A stretch of 56,676 nt of DNA from an uncultured Lachnospiraceae bacterium (GTDB taxonomy: Bacteria; Bacillota; Clostridia; Lachnospirales; Lachnospiraceae): positions 1 through 56,676 of the forward strand of contig CAMWTP010000034.1 in NCBI GenBank assembly GCA_947177165.1, written 5' to 3'. This document shows, piece by piece, positions 7,797-17,994 of this stretch. The translations under genes were made by a program, and so were the position numbers. Positions within the stretch are counted from its first letter, which is position 1, and each line of letters starts with the position of its first letter. The notes below the pieces were generated by a model, which saw only the letters and a program-made list of their open reading frames with translations, was not told where the DNA came from and did not search any database.

Positions 7797-9940
7797 ACAT
7801 CACTATCCTTGTATGGAATCCCTTTTTTCTTACAATAGTTCTGCGTTTTGCTCCCTTTCGGGCAATATATGACCAGATTGGGATTTCGCTCAAACGTCTC
7901 GCCCAGGATACGGTTCGGAATGGATTGCAGCACTCTGATCACCTTCAGACTGCTGCAGTTTAAAAACGCAAGCGCCCCGATCTTATCCACCTCGCCGCAT
8001 ATACATACCTCTTCCAGACTACTGCAGTCCTCAAATGCGTTCTCTCCGATTTTCTCCACTGTTTTGGGAATCGTGATGCTTTTCAGACAGTCGCAGTTTC
8101 GGAAAGCACAAGCATTGATCTCTTTGACACCCTCACTGATACACACCTCCTCCAGTTTGTGGCAGTTATGAAAAGCATGTTGTCCGACGATCTCTACGGT
8201 TTCGGGAATTGTGATGCTCCGCAGCGACCGGCAGTCGTGAAAGGCGTATGCATCGATTACCTTCACTCCTTTACAGATCTCTACCTTTTCCAGATGAATG
8301 CTTCTGTTCCACGCAGATGTTCCGACTCTCTCTACAGTTCCGGGAATCGTGATACTCCGCAGCGCACTGCAGCTCCCAAAAGCATAATCGCCGATTTCTT
8401 TCACACCATCAGAAATCGTAATGTCTTGCAACAGTGTACATTGATTGAAAGCACCTTTGCTGATTTCGCTCACACCATGGGGAATATGGATACTTTTTAA
8501 GGAACTGCATTGTTCGAAAGCATACTCACCGATTTCCCACAGGCTTCCTGGAAGATTGATCTCCTTCAATGCAGACATACCCATAAAGGCACATGCGCCG
8601 ATTTCCCGCAAACCTTCTGGAAGATTGATCTCCTTCAATGCAGACATACCCATAAATGTCCAATTCCCAATCGACCGGACCGTTCCTGGCAGTGTGATCC
8701 CAACAATCTTATCATGATGGTTTATCTGTTCCGCAGTTGCACAGCCATTGTAACTGTTAGGACTTCCCGCAAATGCACCGTTCCCGATGGCTGTGACAGT
8801 ATTTTTCCCAATCTTCTCCGGGACAGTGACATGGACCTCACTCCCCTTATAATTCGTAATGACAAGCGTGCCGTCCTCACCTTTTTTATAGTTCCATATT
8901 TTCTTTAACGCCGCGACAGAATCCGGTGCCATATTCAGTTCGCGCATCATCTTCTTTTCCGCTTTTTCCTGCTCAGCGGCAAAATCGGCGGTACGGTTTT
9001 TATATTCAAGCAGCCACGCCAGGATCTCTGTCTGGCCTTTTTGTGACGCATATGCGATCATCTCATCACGCTTTCTGGGCAGGACAAGCCAGCCCGCTGC
9101 CTCCACGAGTGGCATAGCCTCCAGGATACCTTCCTCGATCAGATCGCACATGATATCGCGCTGATTCATTTTATCTTTTTTAAAATGGGAAAAGAAAAAT
9201 TCAAATACCTTGAAATCGCGAAAACGCCTTTTCGTGACCTCATAAATATGAGGTGTATAATGAAACCGTTTTCCGTCAAGCTCCGCGGCAAGACACTGCA
9301 TGACTGCAAGGTAATCCTCATCGGCAAGACGCTCTGTCAGGAGAACATACTCAAACCAGTAGCTGTTCATGGCCGTAGCGCCGTCTGTGATGATCTTGAT
9401 ACGGATATCGGAAATCTTAACATTCTGCTTCTTCAGTTCCTCTACAAGCATTGTATCGCGGAATAAAATCGCATAGTAAAGCAGCTCCTCTGGACGAAAC
9501 GCTGTCTTTTCCCTGTTTTCCATAAGATACCTTAACACAGCAGCACGTTCCTCGTCCGCAAGAAACGACAGGGACTCCCCATCCTCTCTGTTTGCGCTCT
9601 GCTCCATCGCCATGCCATTCAGACAAAAGATTTTTAACTCTTCCCCAAACGCTCTCAACAGATACATCGAATAATTGGTGCGGCAATTTCCATGCTTCTT
9701 TCCTATATAACAATTGTATGTTTCTTCAATCTTTTTCGTTAAAGGGAAATCAAACGTTGCTCCCTTCCCGACCAGAGCCTTTACCATCGCAAGCCCCCGG
9801 AACCGGCACGCCAGTCCCAGCGCTGGCGCCGACATTTCCACCTCGCCAAGCTCGTCATACAATTTAGAAATCTGCTCAACGGAGCTGTTGATCACCGCCT
9901 GCTGCAGCCTTGCGGCTTTTTCCTCCTGCGGAAGTTCCAT
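7793..9940 (-). CDS. Ankyrin-like plus LRR_5 protein, LRR4 (largest)
   Basis: About 715 aa. The N-terminus MELPQEEKAARLQQAVINSS and ankyrin-like unit are shared with LRR2 and LRR3, as is the linker YKNRTADFAAEQEKAEKKMM. About thirteen LRR_5 units follow, the most of the four paralogues, then a cap ending in PNLVIYCPKGSKTQNYC. Two adjacent units are almost identical at DNA level (69-bp period, 8531-8668), which indicates recent unit duplication. GGAGGAG precedes the chosen ATG; the longer frame's upstream start has no ribosome site. There is no signal peptide or membrane helix. It is the first LRR gene after the VWA gene, with a gap of about 55 bases. Function is unknown. Confidence 0.82.
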   Translation of the reverse strand: MELPQEEKAARLQQAVINSSVEQISKLYDELGEVEMSAPALGLACRFRGLAMVKALVGKGATFDFPLTKKIEETYNCYIGKKHGNCRTNYSMYLLRAFGEELKIFCLNGMAMEQSANREDGESLSFLADEERAAVLRYLMENREKTAFRPEELLYYAILFRDTMLVEELKKQNVKISDIRIKIITDGATAMNSYWFEYVLLTERLADEDYLAVMQCLAAELDGKRFHYTPHIYEVTKRRFRDFKVFEFFFSHFKKDKMNQRDIMCDLIEEGILEAMPLVEAAGWLVLPRKRDEMIAYASQKGQTEILAWLLEYKNRTADFAAEQEKAEKKMMRELNMAPDSVAALKKIWNYKKGEDGTLVITNYKGSEVHVTVPEKIGKNTVTAIGNGAFAGSPNSYNGCATAEQINHHDKIVGITLPGTVRSIGNWTFMGMSALKEINLPEGLREIGACAFMGMSALKEINLPGSLWEIGEYAFEQCSSLKSIHIPHGVSEISKGAFNQCTLLQDITISDGVKEIGDYAFGSCSALRSITIPGTVERVGTSAWNRSIHLEKVEICKGVKVIDAYAFHDCRSLRSITIPETVEIVGQHAFHNCHKLEEVCISEGVKEINACAFRNCDCLKSITIPKTVEKIGENAFEDCSSLEEVCICGEVDKIGALAFLNCSSLKVIRVLQSIPNRILGETFERNPNLVIYCPKGSKTQNYCKKKGIPYKDSDV
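8531..8668 (-). repeat. Tandem 69-bp LRR unit duplication inside LRR4
   Basis: Two consecutive 69-bp units (23 codons each) begin at 8531 and 8600. The 40 bases at 8548-8587 are identical to 8617-8656. They encode two copies of MGMSALKEINLP with near-identical flanks. This is an in-frame expansion of the LRR array. Confidence 0.85.
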
Positions 9941-9995
9941 TTGCTCTCCTCCATTCCGATTAGAACCAGTCACGCACCCGTTTCCTTAAAACCAC

Positions 9996-11366
9996 TCAGA
10001 TCTCGTCCTTCCTGAGCACCAGCTTCATCGCCCACGACGGAACGTCATAGTTATTGTACGAATCATCGATAAACACAAAAGCCGTATCATAAGGCGGTTT
10101 CTTCTGCGGAAATACGCCGCAGCCGTCTGTAAAGTAGATCAGACCCTTTAGATTTTCAAACTCGTGATTGTCCACCATCTTATTGACATACTCAAACACA
10201 GGCCGGAAATCTGTCCCGCCCAGACCATGCAGCTTCATTTCCTTTAAGTAGGTGTCAAACTCCTCCTGCGTCGTGATCTTCGCATCCTCCTGAATAACCG
10301 TGTCACACTGGATAATGTGCAGATTGATCTTGGTAAAAAAGCTTTCTGTGCTCTTGAGAATGTTGTACGTTTTCTGCACAAACATCTGCACCAGATCGCC
10401 GGCCGTCGAACCAGAAGTATCGATCGCTACCACAAACTCCCGTATCCGCTTTACTTCCTTGTACTCAAGCGGCTCAATCAGGGGCATATCCTCGTACAGC
10501 TGCAAGCCATACGTGTAAAAATTATAGTCAAATTCATCGGGATTGAGCTTCATCACCTCTCCCCGGACAGCAAATTTTTTGAGAAATTCCGTGTAGTCAT
10601 AGCGCTCCCGGTTCACTTCCCTCAGATTCTGCGTCAGCAGCCCTGCCTCCGTTCCCCTGCTCTTGACAAACACTTCCAGTTCGGTCTGCATGCGCAGCGC
10701 GATTCCCGCCCATCCGTCCACAAGCAGAACCCGCTCGACCGGAATAATTGCATTTCCCCCTAAGCCGCCATAAAGACCCTTCTTTTTCTTCTGCTCCTCC
10801 GTCAGATACCAGAGACAGTGATCATCTCCCTTAAATAATAGAGACAGTCTCTCTACCAGGTCATCGGACAACTTTTCACTCAAAAAATAGCTGTAAATTT
10901 TTTCTGCGGAAATGGTCTGAATCTTTTTCTGAAAAAGATGAAAAAACTGAATCTGCTCCTTCGCTTTCCCAATATTGAGATAGTTCAGATCCAAATCATT
11001 GATGGCGCTCTCCACTGCGATATCGCACGCCAGATCCCACATCTCCTGATTTACCAGCGTGTTTACAAAAAAATGCTTGAATACACAGTGCAGTACTGTA
11101 TGCAGAAAATTGCGTATGGGAAGATTCTCATCCAGCACATATGCCTTCAAGAGATGCTCCGGGTCATAGATATAGATCTCCCCGTCGCTTGCTGTAAAAG
11201 GTGTCAATTCCGGTTTTGGAAAAATTTTAAACTGATTGAGCGACATATCCATAAACCGCATATTGACAAGCAGCTTGTTCTTTGCCATCTGAAGAATCTC
11301 AGCCGCAATCTTTTCTGTCTTTTTCTGTTTTTCCTGTTCCAATCCTTTTTCTGTTTCGTCTGACAC
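9996..11366 (-). CDS. VWA-like / DUF2201 metallopeptidase-like protein
   Basis: 456 aa, no signal peptide. The N-terminal half resembles the DUF2201 metallopeptidase-like domain, but its motif reads HTVLH (His89 to His93). The catalytic Glu expected in HExxH is therefore replaced by Thr90. The C-terminal domain is VWA-like, with a MIDAS motif DTSGS at 316-320, GGTDFRP near residue 384 and a FTDG strand near 412. Proteins of this family commonly sit beside MoxR-type ATPases, and the MoxR gene here is at the far end of the LRR array. The start is a GTG behind TGAGGTAAAAGAAA. It lies 46 bases after uvrC on the same strand, and I saw no terminator in the gap. It probably forms the ATPase-VWA core of the cassette. 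The loss of Glu argues for a structural rather than a proteolytic role. Confidence 0.8.
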   Translation of the reverse strand: MSDETEKGLEQEKQKKTEKIAAEILQMAKNKLLVNMRFMDMSLNQFKIFPKPELTPFTASDGEIYIYDPEHLLKAYVLDENLPIRNFLHTVLHCVFKHFFVNTLVNQEMWDLACDIAVESAINDLDLNYLNIGKAKEQIQFFHLFQKKIQTISAEKIYSYFLSEKLSDDLVERLSLLFKGDDHCLWYLTEEQKKKKGLYGGLGGNAIIPVERVLLVDGWAGIALRMQTELEVFVKSRGTEAGLLTQNLREVNRERYDYTEFLKKFAVRGEVMKLNPDEFDYNFYTYGLQLYEDMPLIEPLEYKEVKRIREFVVAIDTSGSTAGDLVQMFVQKTYNILKSTESFFTKINLHIIQCDTVIQEDAKITTQEEFDTYLKEMKLHGLGGTDFRPVFEYVNKMVDNHEFENLKGLIYFTDGCGVFPQKKPPYDTAFVFIDDSYNNYDVPSWAMKLVLRKDEI

Positions 11367-11412
11367 TTTCTTTTACCTCATTTATCATAGATCGTTCACT
11401 GTCTGTTTCCTC

Positions 11413-13377
11413 TTAATTCGGCTCTTTTGCAAAAAACTGATAGATCTCCTCCGCCACTTTCGCCGTAATTCCCGGCACTTCGGAAATCCTGGCGACATCT
11501 GCGCTGCGGAGCTCCTCTATCGATTTAAAGTACTTCATCAATGCCTTTCTGCGGCTCGGTCCCACACCTGGTATCTCGTCAAGCACAGAGTGCACTTGCG
11601 CTTTGCTCCGCAGCGACCTGTGATATGTAATCGCAAAGCGGTGCGCTTCATCCTGAATGCGTGTGATCAGCTTAAAGCCCTCGCTGTGTGTGTCAATCGG
11701 CAGCTCCACATTGTTAAAATACAGCCCCCTGGTGCGATGGTTGTCATCCTTTACCATGCCGCAGACCGGAATATGAATCCCAAGCTCTTCCAATACCTGC
11801 AGTGCAATGTTGACCTGACCGCGTCCGCCGTCCATCAGCAGCAAATCCGGAAACTTTGTGAAGCTTCCGAAATCCTCCCCGACACTGTTCTCATCAAGTC
11901 TCATCTCCTCGCGCTCATCCAGTCCGTGCCGGAAGCGCCTTGTCAGAACCTCATGCATACATGCATAATCATCGGGGCCTGCAACAGTCTTCATGCGGAA
12001 CTTGCGGTAATCACTGCGCTTGGGCTTTCCCTTCTCATAGACAACCATGGAACCCACATTGGCAAATCCACTGGTGTTCGAGATGTCAAATGCCTCCATG
12101 CGCGTCAATGGACGGATGCCGAGAATTTCCTCAATCTCCCGCACCGCACCGATGGTTCTGCCCTCCTCGCGCTTGATGCGCTCCCGGTCCTGGCTCAGGA
12201 CGAGCTGGGCATTTCTGGCTGCCAGATCCACCAGCCGCTCCTTAGAACCCTTCAGCGGCACTCTCAAATGGACGCGCGCTCCTTTTCTGCCCGTCAGCCA
12301 CCGCTCCACCAGCTCCATATCCTCAATTGCCTCCTGAAGCATGATTTCCCTTGGTATAAATGGCGTTCCCGCATAGAACTGCTTGACAAAGCTTGTGAGG
12401 ATATTGTCTGCCGTCAGTTCCTCGACCTGCATCATATAAAAATGTTCCCTGCCAATCAGTTTTCCATTTCGCAGGAAGAACACCTGAACAACTGTTTCAT
12501 TTCCATCAATTGCAAGTGCGATAATATCTTTATCCTCGCCCACATTATCCGACATCTTCTGCGTCTCGCTGACCTTTTTGACACTCTCGATCAGGTCTCG
12601 GTACCGGATTGCCTCCTCGAAGTCCATCCTCTCCGAAGCCTGCTGCATTTTCTCCTTTAACTCTTTGATGATCGGCTGCTGTTTTCCGTTCAGAAACTCA
12701 ATGGCCTGAGCGATCCGCTCCGCGTACGCCTCCTTCGTGACATCGCCCTGACAGGGCGCACAGCACTGGCCAATGTGATAATTCAGGCAGGGGCGCTCCC
12801 TGCCACAGTCCCGCGGCAATTTTCTGCTGCATGTCCTCAGCTGATAGAGCTTGTTGATCAGATCAATACTCTCCCTGACCCCTCCGTTTGTGAACGGTCC
12901 AAAATATTTCGCCTTGTCCTTCTTCATCTGGCGCACAGACATGACGCGCGGATAATCCTCGCCCAGCGTCACTTTGATATATGGATAGGTCTTATCATCC
13001 TTCAGCAGTGTATTGTATTTGGGCGAGTATTCTTTGATCAGATTATTTTCCAGAACCAATGCCTCAAGCTCGGAGTCCGTCACAATGTACTCAAACCGCG
13101 CAATCAGGGAAACCATCTTGTCAATCTGCGGCCCGCGCCCGATATTTTCCTTAAAATACGAGCGAACCCTGTTGTGCAGGTTCTTCGCCTTTCCCACATA
13201 GAGAATCGTGTCCTCCGCATCATGCATGATATACACGCCTGGCTTACTGGGAAGTTTGCGAAGCTCCTCCTTCACGTCAAACTCACTTGATTCGGATTCC
13301 TTTATTTCAGACTCATCTGCATTTTTTTCATAGCAACCTTCTCTTTCCTTGTTCGTTTCCTGTGAGATATCTGGCAC
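11413..13377 (-). CDS. uvrC: Excinuclease ABC subunit C
   Basis: UvrC makes the dual incisions in nucleotide excision repair with UvrA and UvrB. The GIY-YIG domain is visible ([31 protein letters not shown]), followed by the Cys-rich segment ([27 protein letters not shown]), a UVR region, the RNase H-like core ([30 protein letters not shown]) and C-terminal helix-hairpin-helix repeats. The open frame extends up to a TTG at 13446, but that TTG is itself part of a TTGACA box. I prefer the GTG at 13377, preceded by AAGGGG at good spacing. This gives about 654 aa, slightly longer than usual because of an acidic leader ([13 protein letters not shown]). The gene is certain; the start is not. Confidence 0.93.
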   Translation of the reverse strand: MPDISQETNKEREGCYEKNADESEIKESESSEFDVKEELRKLPSKPGVYIMHDAEDTILYVGKAKNLHNRVRSYFKENIGRGPQIDKMVSLIARFEYIVTDSELEALVLENNLIKEYSPKYNTLLKDDKTYPYIKVTLGEDYPRVMSVRQMKKDKAKYFGPFTNGGVRESIDLINKLYQLRTCSRKLPRDCGRERPCLNYHIGQCCAPCQGDVTKEAYAERIAQAIEFLNGKQQPIIKELKEKMQQASERMDFEEAIRYRDLIESVKKVSETQKMSDNVGEDKDIIALAIDGNETVVQVFFLRNGKLIGREHFYMMQVEELTADNILTSFVKQFYAGTPFIPREIMLQEAIEDMELVERWLTGRKGARVHLRVPLKGSKERLVDLAARNAQLVLSQDRERIKREEGRTIGAVREIEEILGIRPLTRMEAFDISNTSGFANVGSMVVYEKGKPKRSDYRKFRMKTVAGPDDYACMHEVLTRRFRHGLDEREEMRLDENSVGEDFGSFTKFPDLLLMDGGRGQVNIALQVLEELGIHIPVCGMVKDDNHRTRGLYFNNVELPIDTHSEGFKLITRIQDEAHRFAITYHRSLRSKAQVHSVLDEIPGVGPSRRKALMKYFKSIEELRSADVARISEVPGITAKVAEEIYQFFAKEPN

Positions 13378-13475
13378 AGAATACACCCCTTCCCTATACA
13401 CTGAATAAAATCTAAATATAGAAAAACTGATGCAAAGCGCTGTCAATCACACTCATACTTTACACCAGTTCTGTT

Positions 13476-16046
13476 TTACCATCTGTTACTATTATTCTGA
13501 TTCCCCTGATCACGACTCCCGTTCACATTTCTGTCCCACACAGATCCAAAACGTGATGTCTCACCGTTGGTGCCGTTATCCTCCGGCAGATCCGCATTCT
13601 GCGGATTCTGGAGCGGATATGGATATCCATTCTGCGGCGCGTTCTGGTACGGGTACGGATTCTGCTGTTGCTGCGCTGAATCCTGCTGTGCATTCTGATA
13701 AGAATTCTGATAACTATTCTGGTACTGTTGCTGCGGCTGTCCCTGATACTGCGGCTGACTTTGCTGCTGGTACTGCTGCGACAAATTCTGCGCCCCTGTT
13801 CCCTGCTGTGCATTTTGATAACTATTCTGGTATTGCTGCTGCCCCTGATTCTGTGAAGGATTCTGCTGCATCTGCGCTGGATTCCAGTCATACGCAGGCG
13901 GCATACTCCACTTACTTTCCTGCTGCTGCGATGTGTATGCAGGCTGCTGTATTCCGTCGCGGGGCTCCTCAGGTGCCGTTATGCGCACTTCCTCTTTTTG
14001 CTCCGCATCCTTTGCTGTTTCCGTCTCTGTCGTTTTCTCTTTCTCCTCTTTCTCCTCTATCTCAATCTCGACTTCGTCCTTCTTCTCCTCAGGCTCCGGC
14101 AGCCCCTTCGCCTCACGGTATATCTGCATAAATTCCTTACCGGTGATCGTCTCTTTCTCAATCAGGTGCGCGGCAATCTGATCCATCACATCACGGTTCT
14201 CGCGAAGCATTCCGAGCGCTTCCTCATAACACGCCTTGAGCATATTCATGACCTCTGTATCAATCTCCGCTGCCGTATTGTCCGCGCAGTTGAGTGAACT
14301 CCTTCCCTCCAGATACTGGCTCTCGACAGTCTCCAGTCCCATCAGGCCAAACTTTTCACTCATACCGTAACGCGTGATCATCGAGCGCGCGATGCCTGTC
14401 GCCTTCTCGATATCGTTCGACGCACCTGTCGTGACCGTGTCAAACACGATTTCCTCCGCCGCACGTCCACCCAGCAGACCTACAATCATATCGTGCAGTT
14501 CATCCTTGGAATTGAGATATTTCTCATCCTCCGGCACATGCATGACATAGCCGAGTGCTCCCATAGTGCGCGGCACAATTGTGATCTTCTGCACCGGCTC
14601 GGAATTTTTCTGCAAAGCACTGATCAGGGCATGACCGACTTCATGATAGGAGACGATCTTGCGCTCCTCCTTGCTCATGATGCGGTCCTTTTTCTCCTTT
14701 CCGACAAGCACCACTTCCACCGCGTTAAACAAATCCTTCTGGCTGACAAACTCCCTGCCCTCTTTAACTGCGTTGATCGCCGCCTCATTGATCATGTTGG
14801 CAAGGTCAGCTCCCACCGCGCCGCTGGTCGCAAGCGCAATCGCATCAAGGTCAACTGTCTCATCCATCAGCACATCCTTCGCATGTACTTTTAATATATT
14901 GACACGTCCCTTAAGATCGGGCTTATCAACGATAATACGCCTGTCAAAACGTCCTGGACGCAGCAATGCCTTGTCGAGAATTTCCGGTCTGTTGGTTGCA
15001 GCAAGGATAATAATGCCCTTCTTGCCATCGAAACCGTCCATCTCGGAGAGCAGCTGATTCAAGGTCTGCTCGCGCTCCTCGTTTCCGCCGCCATATTTTG
15101 AATCGCGGCTTCTGCCGATCGCATCAATCTCATCGATAAAAATGATGCACGGCGCATTTTTCTCCGCTTCCTTAAACAGATCGCGCACACGCGACGCACC
15201 GACACCGACATACAGCTCGATAAAGTCGGAACCGGCAAGCGAGAAAAACGGTACTTTTGCTTCGCCTGCCACTGCCTTTGCAAGCATTGTCTTACCTGTA
15301 CCCGGAGGTCCTACCAGCAGTGCGCCTTTCGGAAGCTTCGCGCCGATTTTTACATATCTTCCCGGATTGTGCAGAAAATCGACAACCTCCTGCAGGGACT
15401 CTTTCGCCTCATCCTCACCTGCGACATCCCGAAATGTGATGCCCGTCTCCTTCTGTACATACACCTTCGCGTTGCTCTTTCCCATACTGAAAGCACCGCC
15501 ACCGCCTGTCATCTTCCGGAAGAGCAGGCTCAGCAATCCCCACATCAAAAGAATCGGCACGATGTAATATAGAAGCGACAGAATGATACCGGAACCGTCA
15601 GGCACTGTCCCGCGCACCTCTACTCCTGCTTCGAGCAGCCGCTGCGTGAGTGTCTCGTCATCTTCCACCTTTCCTGTGATATAAGTCACCCTGACTGCGG
15701 AAGCCAGCAGACTGTTCGGGTTCTGATTGTCCTGTTCACCTGCTTTTGGTGTGATCTGAATCTGACTGGACTCGATCTTTACCGACTCAACCGCCCCTGA
15801 GTCCACCATCTCAATAAACTTGTTATACGTGATCTCAACTGTCGTGGCACCTGACACAGCGCGTGTGAAATAGCTGATACAGAGCAGTGACAGCACTGCT
15901 GCAGTAATCATTATGATAATACTCTGCTTTTTCGGGTCTTTTCCGTTATTATTGTTGTTCCCATTCCCACCGTTATTGCCATTTCCTGGGCCTCCATTAT
16001 TCCGGTTGGAATTGTTGTCGTAATTGTTGACCTGATTATTGTCCAT
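13476..16046 (-). CDS. ftsH: ATP-dependent zinc metalloprotease FtsH with Gln/Asn-rich tails
   Basis: Membrane-anchored AAA protease for quality control. There is an Asn/Gly-rich cytosolic N-terminus, a TM segment ([18 protein letters not shown]), an extracytoplasmic domain, a second TM ([23 protein letters not shown]), the AAA domain with GPPGTGKT and [11 protein letters not shown], and the protease domain with HEVGH. The core ends near [11 protein letters not shown]. Beyond it lie roughly 190 extra residues: an acidic Glu/Lys stretch, then a low-complexity Gln/Asn/Tyr/Pro tail with recurrent [11 protein letters not shown]. Both tails are unusual for FtsH. The start is placed at the second in-frame ATG, about 856 aa. 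It has its own promoter at 16160-16188 and is divergent from pyrG. Confidence 0.93.
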   Translation of the reverse strand: MDNNQVNNYDNNSNRNNGGPGNGNNGGNGNNNNNGKDPKKQSIIIMITAAVLSLLCISYFTRAVSGATTVEITYNKFIEMVDSGAVESVKIESSQIQITPKAGEQDNQNPNSLLASAVRVTYITGKVEDDETLTQRLLEAGVEVRGTVPDGSGIILSLLYYIVPILLMWGLLSLLFRKMTGGGGAFSMGKSNAKVYVQKETGITFRDVAGEDEAKESLQEVVDFLHNPGRYVKIGAKLPKGALLVGPPGTGKTMLAKAVAGEAKVPFFSLAGSDFIELYVGVGASRVRDLFKEAEKNAPCIIFIDEIDAIGRSRDSKYGGGNEEREQTLNQLLSEMDGFDGKKGIIILAATNRPEILDKALLRPGRFDRRIIVDKPDLKGRVNILKVHAKDVLMDETVDLDAIALATSGAVGADLANMINEAAINAVKEGREFVSQKDLFNAVEVVLVGKEKKDRIMSKEERKIVSYHEVGHALISALQKNSEPVQKITIVPRTMGALGYVMHVPEDEKYLNSKDELHDMIVGLLGGRAAEEIVFDTVTTGASNDIEKATGIARSMITRYGMSEKFGLMGLETVESQYLEGRSSLNCADNTAAEIDTEVMNMLKACYEEALGMLRENRDVMDQIAAHLIEKETITGKEFMQIYREAKGLPEPEEKKDEVEIEIEEKEEKEKTTETETAKDAEQKEEVRITAPEEPRDGIQQPAYTSQQQESKWSMPPAYDWNPAQMQQNPSQNQGQQQYQNSYQNAQQGTGAQNLSQQYQQQSQPQYQGQPQQQYQNSYQNSYQNAQQDSAQQQQNPYPYQNAPQNGYPYPLQNPQNADLPEDNGTNGETSRFGSVWDRNVNGSRDQGNQNNSNRW

Positions 16047-16348
16047 TTTCCTATGGTATCCTTTCTGATTTATGTCATGATTCATCTATCAAAAGTCTAT
16101 TGATTCATGATTCCTGATAATAGCATAACAATATGCCTGAGTCGTTTACCGCAATTATAATTATAGAGATTTCATGGTTATAAATCAACATAATTATTGT
16201 GATTTCTTTGTGAAAAGTTTCTAAAAAGTTGCTGGTCACTGTCGCCAAAAAAATCGAAAAAACAGTAGCTTTTTACCATGAGAACGTTGTATAATAGTAG
16301 AATATTTACAAAGGTTTTCAACAAAAAGATGAAAGGAAAAATTAGGTT
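16047..16348. promoter_or_regulatory. ftsH-pyrG divergent promoter region
   Basis: On the minus strand TTGATT (16183-16188), a 17-bp spacer and TATAAT (16160-16165) form a near-consensus promoter for ftsH. On the plus strand TATAAT (16290-16295) lies 53 bases before pyrG, with only a weak -35 (AGCTTT) at 17 bp. The pyrG ribosome site is AAAGGA at 16332-16337. I see no riboswitch or terminator-like attenuator in the short pyrG leader. Confidence 0.6.
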
Positions 16349-17962
16349 ATGCCAGTTAAGTATGTATTTGTAACCGGCGGTGTAGTTTCCGGTCTTGGAA
16401 AAGGAATTACAGCTGCTTCACTTGGACGACTGCTCAAAGCCAGAGGCTATAAAGTAACCATGCAGAAGTTCGATCCCTATATCAATATTGATCCCGGTAC
16501 GATGAATCCCATTCAGCACGGAGAGGTTTTTGTCACGGACGACGGCGCGGAGACCGACCTTGATCTCGGCCACTATGAGCGTTTTATTGATGAGAGTCTG
16601 GACAAGAACTCCAACGTGACCACAGGCAAAGTTTATTGGACGGTACTACAGAAAGAGCGGCGCGGCGATTACGGCGGAGGTACGGTACAAGTCATTCCCC
16701 ATATTACCAATGAGATAAAAAGCCGTTTCTACCGCAATTTTACGGATCCCGATATGCGCATTGCCATCATTGAAGTCGGCGGCACAGTCGGCGATATCGA
16801 GAGCCAGCCTTTCCTGGAATCCATCCGGCAGTTCCAGCACGAGGTCGGCCATGAAAACGCCATTTTGATTCATGTGACACTGATTCCCTATCTGAGTGCC
16901 TCGCAGGAAATGAAAACCAAGCCGACGCAGGCAAGCGTCAAAGAGCTGCAGGGAATGGGTATCTGGCCGGACATTATCGTGTGCAGGAGCGAGCATCCTC
17001 TTGACCAGACACTGAAGGACAAGATCGCCCTTTTCTGCAATGTGCCAAACTCCCATGTGCTTCAAAACCTTGATGTCGAATACCTGTACGAAGCGCCGCT
17101 TGCGATGGAGAAGGAGCACCTTGCGGAGGTTGCCTGCGAATGCCTGCATCTCGAATGCCCTACTCCCGACCTGACAGACTGGACCAGGATGGTCGATGAC
17201 CTCAAATCACCCACGCAGGAAGTCACAATCGCCCTGGTCGGAAAATACACCCAGCTCCATGATGCCTACATCAGTGTTGTCGAGGCATTGAAACACGGCG
17301 GCATCCCGCAGCACGCCACTGTCAATATCAAATGGGTGGACTCGGAGCAGGTCAATCCAGACAACGTCGCAGAGACCTTAAAGGATGTCAATGGCATACT
17401 CGTTCCTGGCGGATTCGGTGACAGAGGCATTGAGGGAATGATTGACGCCATCCGCTATGCGCGCGAGAACGGTATCCCCTTCCTCGGACTCTGTCTCGGC
17501 ATGCAGCTTGCCATCGTGGAATTTGTCAGAGATGTCGCCGGCTGCAATGACGCGCACAGCATTGAGCTCAATCCGAACACAACGCATCCCGTCATCGCAC
17601 TGATGCCCGACCAGAACGGCGTGGAAGATATCGGCGGGACACTGCGGCTTGGCTCCTACGAGTGCCATCTCGACACGACCTCCAAGGCATACAAGCTCTA
17701 CGGAAACGAAATCATCCATGAGCGCCACAGGCACCGCTACGAGGTCAACAACGATTACCGCGCTGTCGTCACCGAAAAGGGAATGCTTTTGTCCGGGCTC
17801 TCGCCCGACGGGCGCATCGTGGAGATGGTGGAAATTCCATCACACCCCTTCTTCCTCGCAACACAGGCGCACCCGGAACTCAAGAGCCGGCCGAACAGAC
17901 CGCATCCCCTATTTAAGGGATTGATCGAAGCGGCGTTGAACTATAAAAACAGCAGGTTGTAA
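16349..17962 (+). CDS. pyrG: CTP synthase
   Basis: Glutamine-dependent amination of UTP to CTP, the last step of de novo CTP synthesis. 537 aa, normal length. The synthase domain starts with [30 protein letters not shown] and contains [13 protein letters not shown] and [16 protein letters not shown]. The C-terminal class I glutamine amidotransferase domain has the nucleophile Cys in [11 protein letters not shown] and a catalytic His in [11 protein letters not shown]. The gene stands alone on the plus strand and is divergent from ftsH. The final codons overlap a strong bidirectional terminator shared with fba. Confidence 0.97.
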   Translation: MPVKYVFVTGGVVSGLGKGITAASLGRLLKARGYKVTMQKFDPYINIDPGTMNPIQHGEVFVTDDGAETDLDLGHYERFIDESLDKNSNVTTGKVYWTVLQKERRGDYGGGTVQVIPHITNEIKSRFYRNFTDPDMRIAIIEVGGTVGDIESQPFLESIRQFQHEVGHENAILIHVTLIPYLSASQEMKTKPTQASVKELQGMGIWPDIIVCRSEHPLDQTLKDKIALFCNVPNSHVLQNLDVEYLYEAPLAMEKEHLAEVACECLHLECPTPDLTDWTRMVDDLKSPTQEVTIALVGKYTQLHDAYISVVEALKHGGIPQHATVNIKWVDSEQVNPDNVAETLKDVNGILVPGGFGDRGIEGMIDAIRYARENGIPFLGLCLGMQLAIVEFVRDVAGCNDAHSIELNPNTTHPVIALMPDQNGVEDIGGTLRLGSYECHLDTTSKAYKLYGNEIIHERHRHRYEVNNDYRAVVTEKGMLLSGLSPDGRIVEMVEIPSHPFFLATQAHPELKSRPNRPHPLFKGLIEAALNYKNSRL

Positions 17963-17980
17963 ACAACCTGCTGTTTTTAT
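17943..17980. terminator. Bidirectional terminator between pyrG and fba
   Basis: A perfect 18-bp inverted repeat has arms at 17943-17960 and 17963-17980, with A-run and T-run flanks. It serves both converging genes. Its left arm contains the last pyrG codons and part of its stop. Confidence 0.9.
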
Positions 17981-17994
17981 AGTTTTTATCTGAT

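Noticed and set aside
3480..8700. Regularly spaced repeats resembling a CRISPR array
   Set aside because: The period is 69 bp in frame, units are degenerate and encode LRR_5 repeats; there are no constant repeats with unique spacers and no cas genes.
1565..9940. LRR proteins as BspA-like surface adhesins
   Set aside because: None has a signal peptide, anchor or membrane segment, and each starts with a charged ankyrin-like domain behind a clear ribosome site.
11590..12660. 356-aa plus-strand open frame
   Set aside because: Antisense to uvrC, with no recognisable domain; a shadow.
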